From positions 38,843 to 47,238 of the forward strand of contig NZ_QULN01000013.1 in NCBI RefSeq assembly GCF_003481705.1: 8,396 nt of DNA, written 5' to 3'. This document shows positions 1 through 5,525 of this stretch, one piece after another. Below the pieces are notes generated by a model. The model searched no databases. It had not been told where the DNA came from and saw nothing but the letters and a program-made list of their open reading frames with translations. This DNA is from Butyricicoccus sp. OM04-18BH. Lineage in GTDB: Bacteria; Bacillota; Clostridia; Oscillospirales; Butyricicoccaceae. The translations under genes were made by a program, and so were the position numbers. Positions within the stretch are counted from its first letter, which is position 1. The number at the start of each line of letters is the position of its first letter.

Positions 1-1
1 G

Positions 2-322
2 ATTTTGCTTGACCGCATGAGCCTGTCTGCCAAGAATGGTTGGATAGATAAAAACGGTCGAGTGTATATCATTTTTACAATCGACGAAGCGAAGTTGGCT
101 CTGAACTGCGCTGAACAAAAGGCTATCAAGCTGCTCAGTGAACTTGAGAAGAAAGCAGGATTGATTGAACGCAAGCGCCAGGGTTTGGGAAAACCAAACC
201 TGATCTATGTGAAGAACTTTATCTCTGCTGTGGATTCACAACTCTTGCGAGATTTGCAGTGGCGGATTCGCGCCGATGGACATCGTTCCTGCTCGATATT
301 TTGCCGCGACTCGACAACGTGA
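2..322 (+). CDS. RepA_N-type replication initiator fragment (5' end outside window, 3' end truncated)
   Basis: The reading frame is open from the window edge, so the true start lies upstream; the TTG at 5 is not a credible start. Residues up to about YVKNFISAVDS match the winged-helix domain of RepA_N-type initiators found on Firmicutes plasmids and integrative elements, with the recognisable LLDRMSLSAKNGWID and GLIERKRQGLGKPNLIYVKN segments. In intact family members this DNA-binding domain starts or controls replication by binding origin repeats, and is followed by a long linker and a C-terminal domain. Here the family resemblance stops near base 235 and the last about 30 codons (LLRDLQWRIRADG...) look like out-of-frame reading of another coding sequence. 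The protein is therefore probably a dead relic. Identity of the N-terminal domain is fairly sure; function is unlikely. Confidence 0.7.
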   Translation: MLLDRMSLSAKNGWIDKNGRVYIIFTIDEAKLALNCAEQKAIKLLSELEKKAGLIERKRQGLGKPNLIYVKNFISAVDSQLLRDLQWRIRADGHRSCSIFCRDSTT

Positions 323-366
323 ATTTCGCCGCGCTGCCGGATATGCAAAAACGTATGCAGCTTTAA
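241..366 (+). pseudogene. Unidentified coding tail fused out of frame to the repA relic
   Basis: A second plus-strand frame, running through codons at 241, 244 and so on to a TAA at 364-366, reads like a natural protein C-terminus (ARFAVADSRRW, then FLLDILPRLDNVNFAALPDM). It overlaps the part of the repA frame that loses family resemblance, and it stops eight bases before a strong terminator. The simplest reading is that a deletion joined the front of repA to the back of another gene in a different frame. I do not recognise the family. The call rests on codon flavour and position only. Confidence 0.3.
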
Positions 367-373
367 CGCTAAT

Positions 374-419
374 AAGGCGAAAAACTGTCCTTTTGAGGGC
401 GGTTTTTCGCCTTGTTTTG
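374..419 (+). terminator. Rho-independent terminator
   Basis: A 17-bp stem (374-390 with 397-413, two G-U pairs) encloses a 6-nt loop; the 3' arm carries a T run inside GGTTTTTCGCCTT and is followed by GTTTTG. It lies just after the TAA of the coding tail at 364-366 and before the 3' end of the convergent minus-strand gene. The A-rich 5' arm makes it potentially bidirectional. Confidence 0.8.
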
Positions 420-469
420 CAACGAGTCTTTTGAACGATATGTAATTGCACTGGGAGTGCAGCGGACGA

Positions 470-670
470 TCACTCATGTTTCTCCGCATTATCGCGCTCC
501 ATAGTTTCTTTGATTGCGCGCTTGATAAATGCGGTGGTGGATTCGCCTTGCTGGTTAGCGTGCGCCTGAATAACGGCGCACTCGCCCTTGGGTACGCGGA
601 ATTTCACTTCTTCCACCTTTTCTTTTTGCCATTTTGCAGTTGCTCGCTTTTGTGCTTCGCTGACAGCCAC
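470..670 (-). CDS. Small ribbon-helix-helix (Arc/MetJ-like) DNA-binding protein
   Basis: A 66-residue protein starting at a GTG (668-670), preceded by a good ribosome binding site (GGAGG, 7 nt before the start). An alternative ATG two bases upstream is in another frame. After a basic N-terminal segment (residues 1-18) comes a short strand, VEEVKFRVPKGE (about 19-30), then helix 1 (about 31-41) and helix 2 starting at STTAFIKRAI (about 45-58). This is the beta-alpha-alpha plan of ribbon-helix-helix repressors, which bind DNA as dimers through the strand. Such proteins are common as accessory regulators or antitoxins on plasmids and integrative elements. No toxin partner is visible next to it, so a plain element regulator is more likely than an antitoxin. 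Target unknown. Confidence 0.75.
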   Translation of the reverse strand: MAVSEAQKRATAKWQKEKVEEVKFRVPKGECAVIQAHANQQGESTTAFIKRAIKETMERDNAEKHE

Positions 671-732
671 ATTTTCACCTCCGTAAGATATATCAGGGAT
701 TGCGCAGAGATAACATAGTGAAAATAATACAT

Positions 733-927
733 ATGCGACCGGTATGCTAGGAAAACTGGGACTTTGAACGTCAGCAGTTGACTCTGCCGGACGGCAGAAA
801 AGTTTGTTTGGACAATATACAGGCAGCTTTTGTGCGATATTGTTATCGCAAGCAGTGTGAGTATCAGCAGCATGCGCCGCACATGGGCGACCGTATTTTT
901 CAGACGTTCAAGGTGAAAACGGTATGA
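733..927 (+). pseudogene. Amber-interrupted small ORF overlapping the integrase start
   Basis: An ATG at 733 is followed in frame by a TAG at 748-750, after which the frame stays open for 58 codons to a TGA at 925-927. That TGA overlaps the integrase ATG as ATGA, the classic layout of translational coupling. The open part (NWDFERQQLTLPDGRKV..., then MGDRIFQTFKVKTV) has real coding flavour. There is no good ribosome binding site for the ATG at 733 and no ATG in the first 40 codons after the TAG. It may be a dead accessory gene (the position would suit an excisionase or integrase regulator), or translation may begin at a rare codon such as TTG 778. I do not recognise the family. Confidence 0.4.
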
Positions 928-2015
928 CGCTGAACGAATGGACGGAGCAATGGCTCGAAACATACGTCAAGCCCGTGGCGAAACCGAGCGGCTACGAGCA
1001 TTACTGCGACAATATGTATAAACATATTCTCCCGAAACTGGGTAATCTGCCGATGAATGAGCTGACAACGGCGGTCGTGCAGCAGTTCCTAAACGGGGAA
1101 GCGCTGCATGGAAATCTGCGCACCGGCGGACCTCTGAGCGCGAAAAGTGTGAAAAATATGCGAGTGGTGCTCGATGTCTGCTGCAAACGTGCGGTCGCAG
1201 ACGGCATTATGCCTGTCAACCCTGTTCCGGCAACGGTTTACACGCACTGCCGCTCGAAAAAGCTGACGGTGCTGAGCGATGACGCGCAGGCAACGCTTGA
1301 AAAGTGGCTGTTTTCCGACCTGTCGCTCAACAACGCGGGCATTATTCTTGCGCTCTACACCGGAATGCGGCTCGGCGAGGTCTGCGCGGTGCGGTGGAAG
1401 GGTTACGACGCGGCGAGCGGCACGCTGCATATTACGCAGACGGTTCGGCGCGTCACGATCGACCCGAGCGCGGAATACGGAAAACGCACAAAACTGGTGT
1501 TCAGCGCGGCGAAAACCGAGGCTTCGGAACGTTCTCTCTACCTGCCGGAAGTGCTGCAAGGCCTGCTGACTGTGCAGTGGGAGCGGTTTCGCTCGCTGTT
1601 TGGCAGGGCGCCGAATGGAGAGGATTTCATCATTTACAGCGCAGTGGGCGGCGTGCTCGACCCGGACCATCTGAGCGCCTACTGGAGAGATGTGCTGGAC
1701 GGCCTGCACCTGCCGCACGTTCGGTTTCACGACATTCGCCATACGTTTGCGACGCGCGCCATCGAGCAAGGCGTGGACGTTGCGACGGTCGCAGGCCTGC
1801 TCGGGCACGCCGATGTGACGACTACTACGCATTATTACGTTCATCCGCGCGAAGCGTCCATGCACCGCGCCATGGCGGCAATCGAGCCGGTCGGGAAAAT
1901 CGGTCACGCATGGCAGAACACGCGCTTGTTTGCACCGGCTCACGCAGAGGAGAAAATCCCGAAAACGGCACAGAGAATACATCGGCGGCGCAAACATATC
2001 GCGGGATGTGTCTGA
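924..2015 (+). CDS. int: Tyrosine recombinase / site-specific integrase
   Basis: A 363-residue phage-type integrase that would cut and rejoin DNA at attachment sites to move its element in and out of the chromosome. The start ATG at 924 has AAGGTG 8 nt upstream. The N-terminus (about 1-110) is the SAM-like core-binding domain (LNEWTEQWLETYVKP..., ending VNPV). The catalytic domain (about 115-325) holds the full active site: R149 in LYTGMRLGEV, K197 in SAAKTEAS, H269 and R272 in HDIRHTFATR, H295 in LLGHADV, and the likely nucleophile Y305 in TTTTHYYVHP. It lacks the roughly 60-residue arm-binding domain at the front that Tn916/lambda-type integrases carry, and has a basic tail (RIHRRRKH). It is probably intact. 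A small zinc-ribbon/HTH gene follows 26 nt downstream, and repA and RHH relics lie upstream, fitting an integrative or mobilizable element. Confidence 0.92.
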   Translation: MTLNEWTEQWLETYVKPVAKPSGYEHYCDNMYKHILPKLGNLPMNELTTAVVQQFLNGEALHGNLRTGGPLSAKSVKNMRVVLDVCCKRAVADGIMPVNPVPATVYTHCRSKKLTVLSDDAQATLEKWLFSDLSLNNAGIILALYTGMRLGEVCAVRWKGYDAASGTLHITQTVRRVTIDPSAEYGKRTKLVFSAAKTEASERSLYLPEVLQGLLTVQWERFRSLFGRAPNGEDFIIYSAVGGVLDPDHLSAYWRDVLDGLHLPHVRFHDIRHTFATRAIEQGVDVATVAGLLGHADVTTTTHYYVHPREASMHRAMAAIEPVGKIGHAWQNTRLFAPAHAEEKIPKTAQRIHRRRKHIAGCV

Positions 2016-2041
2016 AATACACAAAAGGAAAGAGTTTTTTT

Positions 2042-2317
2042 ATGAATAACGACAGAAGATTATGCAAGGTATGCGGAGAAAACCGGACGTCCTCGCCCGA
2101 TGGTCTCTGCTGGAAATGCTGGGAGAAAGAGAACGAGGGAAAGCAGCGCGACCCCGAGGCATTGCAGAAAGCGATTGAAAGAACGCAGCTGACGCTGACT
2201 ATTCTCAAGTATCGTGCGGAGGGCATTTCCTATCAGAATATTGCCCGTATCGTCGAACTTCCGGTGCAGACCTGCTACGCGATGGTGGAGCGGGCGATTG
2301 GGGAAGGGAAGAAGTAA
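2042..2317 (+). CDS. Small zinc-ribbon plus helix-turn-helix protein
   Basis: A 91-residue protein whose ATG at 2042 follows AAAGGAAAG at 2024-2032. The front holds two CxxC pairs (C8/C11 and C23/C26) that look like a zinc ribbon (LCKVCGENR and LCWKCWEKE). The back half, RAEGISYQNIARIVELPVQTCYAMVERAI (about 58-86; motif split here only by description), reads as a sigma-region-4 or resolvase-like helix-turn-helix. A DNA-binding regulator of the adjacent integrase, or a recombination directionality factor, is a reasonable inference from its place 26 nt behind the integrase and on the same strand, but neither is shown by sequence. No terminator follows directly. Reading frame certain; role uncertain. 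Confidence 0.75.
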   Translation: MNNDRRLCKVCGENRTSSPDGLCWKCWEKENEGKQRDPEALQKAIERTQLTLTILKYRAEGISYQNIARIVELPVQTCYAMVERAIGEGKK

Positions 2318-2429
2318 ACGATCGAAAGGGCTTGGGCTGCAAGACACCGGACGAGACATTTGAAGCAGAAATGGATAAAATCTATGCCGTCGTTGACAGA
2401 CTGTGCGTCTTTGCTGTTCTGCAATCAAG

Positions 2430-2459
2430 AGGGCGACAGCACAAAATGCTGCCGCCCTC
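2430..2459 (+). repeat. 30-nt direct repeat, copy 1
   Basis: Left-hand copy of the hairpin that opens with AGGGCGACAGCACAAAA. It is base-for-base identical to the copy at 2677-2706. The single A-C mismatch in its stem is present in both copies, so they share a recent origin. Confidence 0.85.
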
Positions 2460-2676
2460 AGTTTGTTGATAAAGTCTATTTTCGTGCCGGAACAGCAGCC
2501 GCGCGGCAGCGCGCATGAAAAAGCGTTTGCTGCGCAAACGCATCAAAACCGGGGGCGTGTACCTCGGTTTTGATACTTTGAGAGGGAGAAAGTTTCTGCA
2601 TGGGAACTTTCGGACGTCCGTGTTTTGCGAAGCCAAAACACAGATTGTCGGAAAAACGAAGTTTTTCGACAGTCTC

Positions 2677-2706
2677 AGGGCGACAGCACAAAATGCTGCC
2701 GCCCTC
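2677..2706 (+). repeat. 30-nt direct repeat, copy 2
   Basis: Right-hand copy of the same hairpin, closing the array. No target-site duplication is obvious in the bases just outside the two copies. Confidence 0.85.
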
Positions 2707-2787
2707 TGCCATTATTCAGAAAGAGAAATTTTCATTGTGTCAATCCATATAGGCTGCGGATGGACTCCGTAACCGGATACCATGACA

Positions 2788-2835
2788 GGTCAGCAGCATA
2801 GGAGCGTTTTTTTCTGCAAGGTTTTATGCCTGACC
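2788..2835. other. Stem-loop at the 3' end of the Rrf2 gene
   Basis: GGTCAG and GCATA (2788-2793, 2796-2800) pair with TATGC and CTGACC (2825-2829, 2830-2835), giving 11 bp with a 2-nt bulge and a 24-nt loop. It sits directly behind the stop of the minus-strand regulator and may protect or end that transcript, but no T run follows it on the minus strand, so it is not a standard terminator. The rest of 2707-2787 shows nothing. Confidence 0.35.
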
Positions 2836-2837
2836 AT

Positions 2838-3281
2838 TTAGCAATCATTTTTGCCTAAACAAGAGAGTTTTTCCAAGTAACGATCTAAAATTTCCTGCAA
2901 GGTGATAGCTTCCATAGCCTTCTCCGCTTGCTGCTGTACCAGGTCGTAGCAATCCCGGATGACCAGTTGGATGTTCACGCCCACGCCACAAGCCGGGTTG
3001 GTGTGGATGTCCTGATGGAGCAGGGGCTTGTTGCCCTCCACTGCCCGGTAGGCATCCAGCAGAGTGATCTTCTCCGGCTCACGAGCCAGAGCGGGGCGGG
3101 GGTGCCCCTTGACGCTGACCAGCAGCCCTCCCTTCCGCAAGGCGGACATGAGCTGGCGCACATAGGCAGGATTCGTCTGAACGCTCTCTGCCAGCTTGTT
3201 GCTGGTCAGGTCGCAGTCTGGGTTCAGAGCGATAAAAGTCAGAATATGAACAGCATCGCTAAGGCGGGTGGGATATTTCAT
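2838..3281 (-). CDS. Rrf2-family (YwnA-like) transcriptional regulator
   Basis: A 147-residue regulator. The start at 3281 (MKYPTRLSDAVHIL) is chosen because AAAGGAGAT lies just upstream; a longer in-frame reading from 3389 would run through the promoter. Residues 1-60 form the winged helix typical of Rrf2 proteins, with the recognition region SNKLAESVQTNPAYVRQLMS. The usual three-cysteine Fe-S cluster loop of IscR/NsrR is absent; instead there is NPACGVG with a single C98, as in the YwnA/HypR branch, where a cysteine at this place has been linked to thiol-based redox sensing. Other cysteines are C23, C111, C141 and C147. It is divergent from the sirtuin operon with overlapping promoters, so it very probably represses both itself and that operon. 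Ligand or signal not known. Confidence 0.85.
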   Translation of the reverse strand: MKYPTRLSDAVHILTFIALNPDCDLTSNKLAESVQTNPAYVRQLMSALRKGGLLVSVKGHPRPALAREPEKITLLDAYRAVEGNKPLLHQDIHTNPACGVGVNIQLVIRDCYDLVQQQAEKAMEAITLQEILDRYLEKLSCLGKNDC

Positions 3282-3315
3282 GCCTGATCTCCTTTTTTGC
3301 TTTGATGTTATTTTT

Positions 3316-3344
3316 ATTATAACAGCATATTGACAGTGACGCAA
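3316..3344 (-). promoter_or_regulatory. Promoter of the Rrf2 gene
   Basis: On the minus strand TTGCGT (3339-3344) and TATAAT (3316-3321) are 17 bp apart, about 35 bp before the start codon. It overlaps the opposite-facing promoter of the sirtuin operon. Confidence 0.7.
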
Positions 3345-3358
3345 GAGGCTGTTAAAAT
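3330..3358 (+). promoter_or_regulatory. Promoter of the sirtuin operon
   Basis: TTGACA (3330-3335) and TAAAAT (3353-3358) are separated by exactly 17 bp, close to consensus for sigma-A. The expected start near 3365 gives a leader of about 43 nt. Its -35 box lies within the spacer of the divergent promoter, so one bound repressor could block both. Confidence 0.8.
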
Positions 3359-3407
3359 GATTTGAAGTAAGAATAAAAATAACACCCACTCAAAAGGAAT
3401 GGTGAAA

Positions 3408-4433
3408 ATGAACTTCTATGATGATTTGGTCATGCAGACCCAGATGAATTATTCCAGACACTATCCTATCTATGCTTCCGGCAGTACGCCTTATCAGCTG
3501 ACTGACAAAAAGCCGCTGCCGTACAGCGAACAGATCAAGCGGTTGGTACAGGAGGTAAAGGAAGCTGACTGTGTGGTAGTGGGCGGAGCCTCCGGTCTGT
3601 CCGCTGCCGGCGGCGGAGATTTTTACTACGAGGACAACGACTCCTACCGCAAATACTTCCGGACTTTTGCTGAGAAGTACCACTTCAAAGGTGCTTTTGC
3701 AGGGATGGGTCACCCCTGGAAGACCCGGGAAGAGTATTGGGGGTATCTCGCCACCTTCCTTCACACCACCCAGACCGCACCTGTGCGTCATCCCTATTTG
3801 GATTTAGACGCTTTGCTGAAAGGCAAGGACTTCTTCGTCCTCACCACTAACCAGGATACCCAGTTTGTCAAACTCTACCCGGAGGAGAAGGTGGCGGAAA
3901 TCCAGGGAGATCACCGGTTCTTCCAGTGTGCCGCCTGCTGTACCGATGACACCTGGGATGCGGTGAAGCCGGTGGCTGATATGGTGGACGCTATGGGGGA
4001 CGGTACGAAGATTCCCACGGATCTTATTCCCAAGTGCCCCCACTGCGGCGGCGAGGCATTCCCCTGGGTACGTGGATACGGCAACTTCCTGCAAGGCAAG
4101 AAGTATGAGGAACAGTATGAAAAGATCTCCCACTATGTACTGGAACACAAAGACAGTAAAATTCTGTTCCTGGAGCTGGGCGTGGGCCGCATGACTCCCA
4201 TGTTCATTCAGGAGCCTTTCTGGAACCTGACCCTCAGCTTTCCCCATGCCCGGTATATCGCTGTCAACAACAAATATGATTTTCTGCCCAAGGAGCTGGA
4301 GAACAAGGGCATGACCATTGTGGCCGACATTGCTCAAGTGCTGCGGGATGCACGGGACACCATGGAAAGCGGAGATAACGATCATGAATCAGACCGACAA
4401 AAAAGTCCTGCTGTTGGAACTTGGCGTGGGTGA
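3408..4433 (+). CDS. Sirtuin-like NAD-dependent enzyme, class M (SirTM)-like
   Basis: A 341-residue Sir2-fold protein. ATG 3408 is preferred over ATG 3399 because AAAGGA (3393-3398) lies 9 nt before it and directly abuts the other. The NAD-binding loop is GGASGLSAAGG (59-69), followed by a YYEDNDSYRKYF stretch. TTNQD (146-150) matches the sirtuin TQNxD motif. The usual catalytic HG is QG in EIQGD (164-168), the substitution known from class M sirtuins of Staphylococcus and Streptococcus, which ADP-ribosylate proteins rather than deacetylate. Zinc ligands are probably C174 with C177 or C178, then C210 and C213. The Rossmann end motif is LELGVG (255-260). It heads an operon driven by the promoter at 3330-3358 and faces an Rrf2 regulator. 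The final about 17 residues lie in an overlap with the next gene and look unconserved. Substrate unknown. Confidence 0.85.
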   Translation: MNFYDDLVMQTQMNYSRHYPIYASGSTPYQLTDKKPLPYSEQIKRLVQEVKEADCVVVGGASGLSAAGGGDFYYEDNDSYRKYFRTFAEKYHFKGAFAGMGHPWKTREEYWGYLATFLHTTQTAPVRHPYLDLDALLKGKDFFVLTTNQDTQFVKLYPEEKVAEIQGDHRFFQCAACCTDDTWDAVKPVADMVDAMGDGTKIPTDLIPKCPHCGGEAFPWVRGYGNFLQGKKYEEQYEKISHYVLEHKDSKILFLELGVGRMTPMFIQEPFWNLTLSFPHARYIAVNNKYDFLPKELENKGMTIVADIAQVLRDARDTMESGDNDHESDRQKSPAVGTWRG

Positions 4434-4632
4434 GATGACACCCAGTATCATCAAACTACCTTTCTGGGAACTTACTGCCAAAAACGAAAACGTCTTTTAT
4501 GCCTGTCTTAATCAAGAGGCATCTCACAGGCCGGAGCATCTGCGGGGACGCAGCCTGTATCTGCAAGGAGATTTGGCGGAAACTCTATCCGCCCTCCGGC
4601 AGGAGCGAGCCATCGCAGCAACCATAAAATAG
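4384..4632 (+). CDS. Orphan C-terminal sirtuin module
   Basis: An 82-residue protein starting at ATG 4384, with GGAG about 10 nt upstream, inside the last 50 bases of the preceding sirtuin gene. Nearly all of it matches only the C-terminal Rossmann segment of the two neighbouring sirtuins: KKVLLLELGVGEMTP against SKILFLELGVGRMTP in the first protein, then IIKLPFWELT against FIQEPFWNLT. It has no zinc ribbon, no catalytic QG/HG motif and no N-terminal NAD loop, so it cannot be an enzyme alone. It may be the leftover of a third sirtuin gene or of a partial duplication, or a retained accessory subunit; the good start signal and clean frame keep the second choice open. The next gene begins 15 nt downstream. 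Confidence 0.65.
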   Translation: MNQTDKKVLLLELGVGEMTPSIIKLPFWELTAKNENVFYACLNQEASHRPEHLRGRSLYLQGDLAETLSALRQERAIAATIK

Positions 4633-4647
4633 AAAGGACGAACGAAT

Positions 4648-5484
4648 ATGATCGATTGGAACTCTATTGCGGAAAAATTCAGAGAAGCGGATGCTATCTT
4701 GATCGGGGCCAGTAACGGACTGTCCATCACCGAGGGACTGCATTTGTTTGCGGACAATGCAGCCTTTGACGAATTGTTTGGAGATTTCAAACAAAAATAC
4801 GGATTGCGCTGCATTTTGCAGGGCATGATGGCCGGATGGCCCAGCGAGGAGGAAAAGTGGGCCTTCTGGGCTCGGCTCGTCCATCATTACTGCGGACAGT
4901 ACCGGCCTACGCCGGTGATGAACGATTTGAAGGCCATTGTAGGAGAAAAAGATTACTTTGTCGTCACATCAAACGGAGAAGGTCACTTTGAACTGTGTGG
5001 CTTCGATCCGACGAAAATCTATGAGATCGAGGGCAACTGGTTTACGATGCAGTGTGCCCGCCCCTGCCACGACACCCTCTATCCCAGTCTGGAGGTGGCC
5101 GAAAAATTATCGGCTGTCGGACAGGGCGGCCATGTGCCTGCAGAGCTGGTGCCGCGCTGTCCCAGGTGCGGCGGTCCCATGGACATCCACATGGGCGCGG
5201 GTCAGAGAATGATTCTGGATACCGCAGCTCGGGCACGGCTCCAAAACTTTCTGAAAACCCACCATGGGAAGAAGCTGGTGGTTTTGGAGCTGGGCATTGG
5301 CTGGCGCAATCAGCTGATCAAGGCCCCGATGATGCGCCTTGTGGCCGGCGAGCCAAACGCCGCTTATGTGACCATCAATCTGGGTGAGGTCTACATTGCG
5401 GACAATATCAAAGAGAAGTCCTTCGGACTGGACGGGCGGCTGGATGAGCTGCTGCCTGCTCTCCGGGAGGCGTGCGAGGTATGA
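4648..5484 (+). CDS. Second SirTM-like sirtuin, divergent active site
   Basis: A 278-residue Sir2-fold protein; ATG 4648 follows AAAGGACG. It keeps the family plan: NAD loop GASNGLSITEG (20-30), zinc cysteines C136, C140, C171 and C174 (MQCARPC and PRCPRCGG), and LELGIG (213-218). Two catalytic motifs differ from the first protein: SNGEG (108-112) in place of TNQD, and EIEGN (126-130) in place of EIQGD, so the catalytic position is Glu and the following Asp is Asn. It lacks the roughly 50-residue front extension of the first sirtuin. It could be an enzyme of different specificity, a regulatory pseudoenzyme partnering the first sirtuin, or a deaminase-like NAD binder; the sequence cannot decide. 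The stop overlaps a following ATG as ATGA. Confidence 0.8.
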   Translation: MIDWNSIAEKFREADAILIGASNGLSITEGLHLFADNAAFDELFGDFKQKYGLRCILQGMMAGWPSEEEKWAFWARLVHHYCGQYRPTPVMNDLKAIVGEKDYFVVTSNGEGHFELCGFDPTKIYEIEGNWFTMQCARPCHDTLYPSLEVAEKLSAVGQGGHVPAELVPRCPRCGGPMDIHMGAGQRMILDTAARARLQNFLKTHHGKKLVVLELGIGWRNQLIKAPMMRLVAGEPNAAYVTINLGEVYIADNIKEKSFGLDGRLDELLPALREACEV

Positions 5485-5525
5485 CGATTTCGGAGCAGAT
5501 TCAAAATGACTATACGAATGCATAA
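5481..5525 (+). other. 14-codon overlapping mini-ORF (possible coupling peptide)
   Basis: An ATG at 5481 overlaps the sirtuin stop as ATGA and encodes MTISEQIQNDYTNA before TAA. It carries the GGAG (5492-5495) used by the next gene. It may be a coupling device that keeps ribosomes on the message, the front of a lost gene, or chance. Confidence 0.25.

Larger units (their letters stand above)
2429..2706. repeat. Array of eight consecutive hairpins bounded by identical 30-nt hairpins
   Basis: Hairpins follow one another with few unpaired bases: 2429-2459 (12 of 13 bp, loop CAAAA); the 10-bp palindrome GCCGCGCGGC at 2498-2507; 2523-2541 (8 bp, loop TGC); 2542-2574 (13 bp with one G-U); 2588-2611 (9 bp with one G-U); the palindrome CGGACGTCCG at 2611-2620; 2621-2640 (7 bp); 2642-2675 (14 bp with two G-U); and 2677-2705, a repeat of the first. 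The flanking hairpins share 30 identical bases (2430-2459 and 2677-2706). Because each is nearly palindromic, they also act as terminal inverted repeats. ORFs through this block on either strand are low-complexity shadows of the stems and are not called. It resembles a dispersed palindromic or MITE-like repeat; a structured RNA is the alternative. Confidence 0.75.
3306..3384. promoter_or_regulatory. Perfect 13-bp inverted repeat framing the divergent promoters (candidate Rrf2 operators)
   Basis: TGTTATTTTTATT at 3306-3318 and AATAAAAATAACA at 3372-3384 are exact inverse copies. Each sits at or just after the -10 box of its own promoter, so the same sequence opens both leaders. A second pair, AACAGC (3321-3326) and GCTGTT (3348-3353), nests inside. 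The symmetry suggests binding sites for the adjacent regulator; this is inference. Confidence 0.5.

Noticed and set aside
1089..2024. 311-codon minus-strand frame opposite the integrase
   Set aside because: Antisense shadow of a high-GC gene; the plus strand carries the full catalytic motif set.
1304..2041. Long second plus-strand frame over the integrase, joined to the zinc-ribbon/HTH gene
   Set aside because: Arginine/alanine-rich shadow of the integrase frame; only the part from ATG 2042, with its own ribosome binding site, is a gene.
2318..2428. Possible coding tail (DETFEAEMDKIYAVVDRLC) behind the zinc-ribbon gene
   Set aside because: Too short, no start signal with ribosome binding site, and it runs into the repeat hairpin; no family recognised.
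2382..2772. Several ORFs on both strands across the hairpin array
   Set aside because: Their sequence is dictated by the stems, they have no ribosome binding sites and they read through the repeat copies.
3282..3389. Longer N-terminus for the Rrf2 gene
   Set aside because: It would include the promoter boxes; the start at 3281 has a proper ribosome binding site and matches family length.
3804..4385. 193-codon minus-strand frame opposite the first sirtuin
   Set aside because: Antisense shadow; the sirtuin motifs are on the plus strand.
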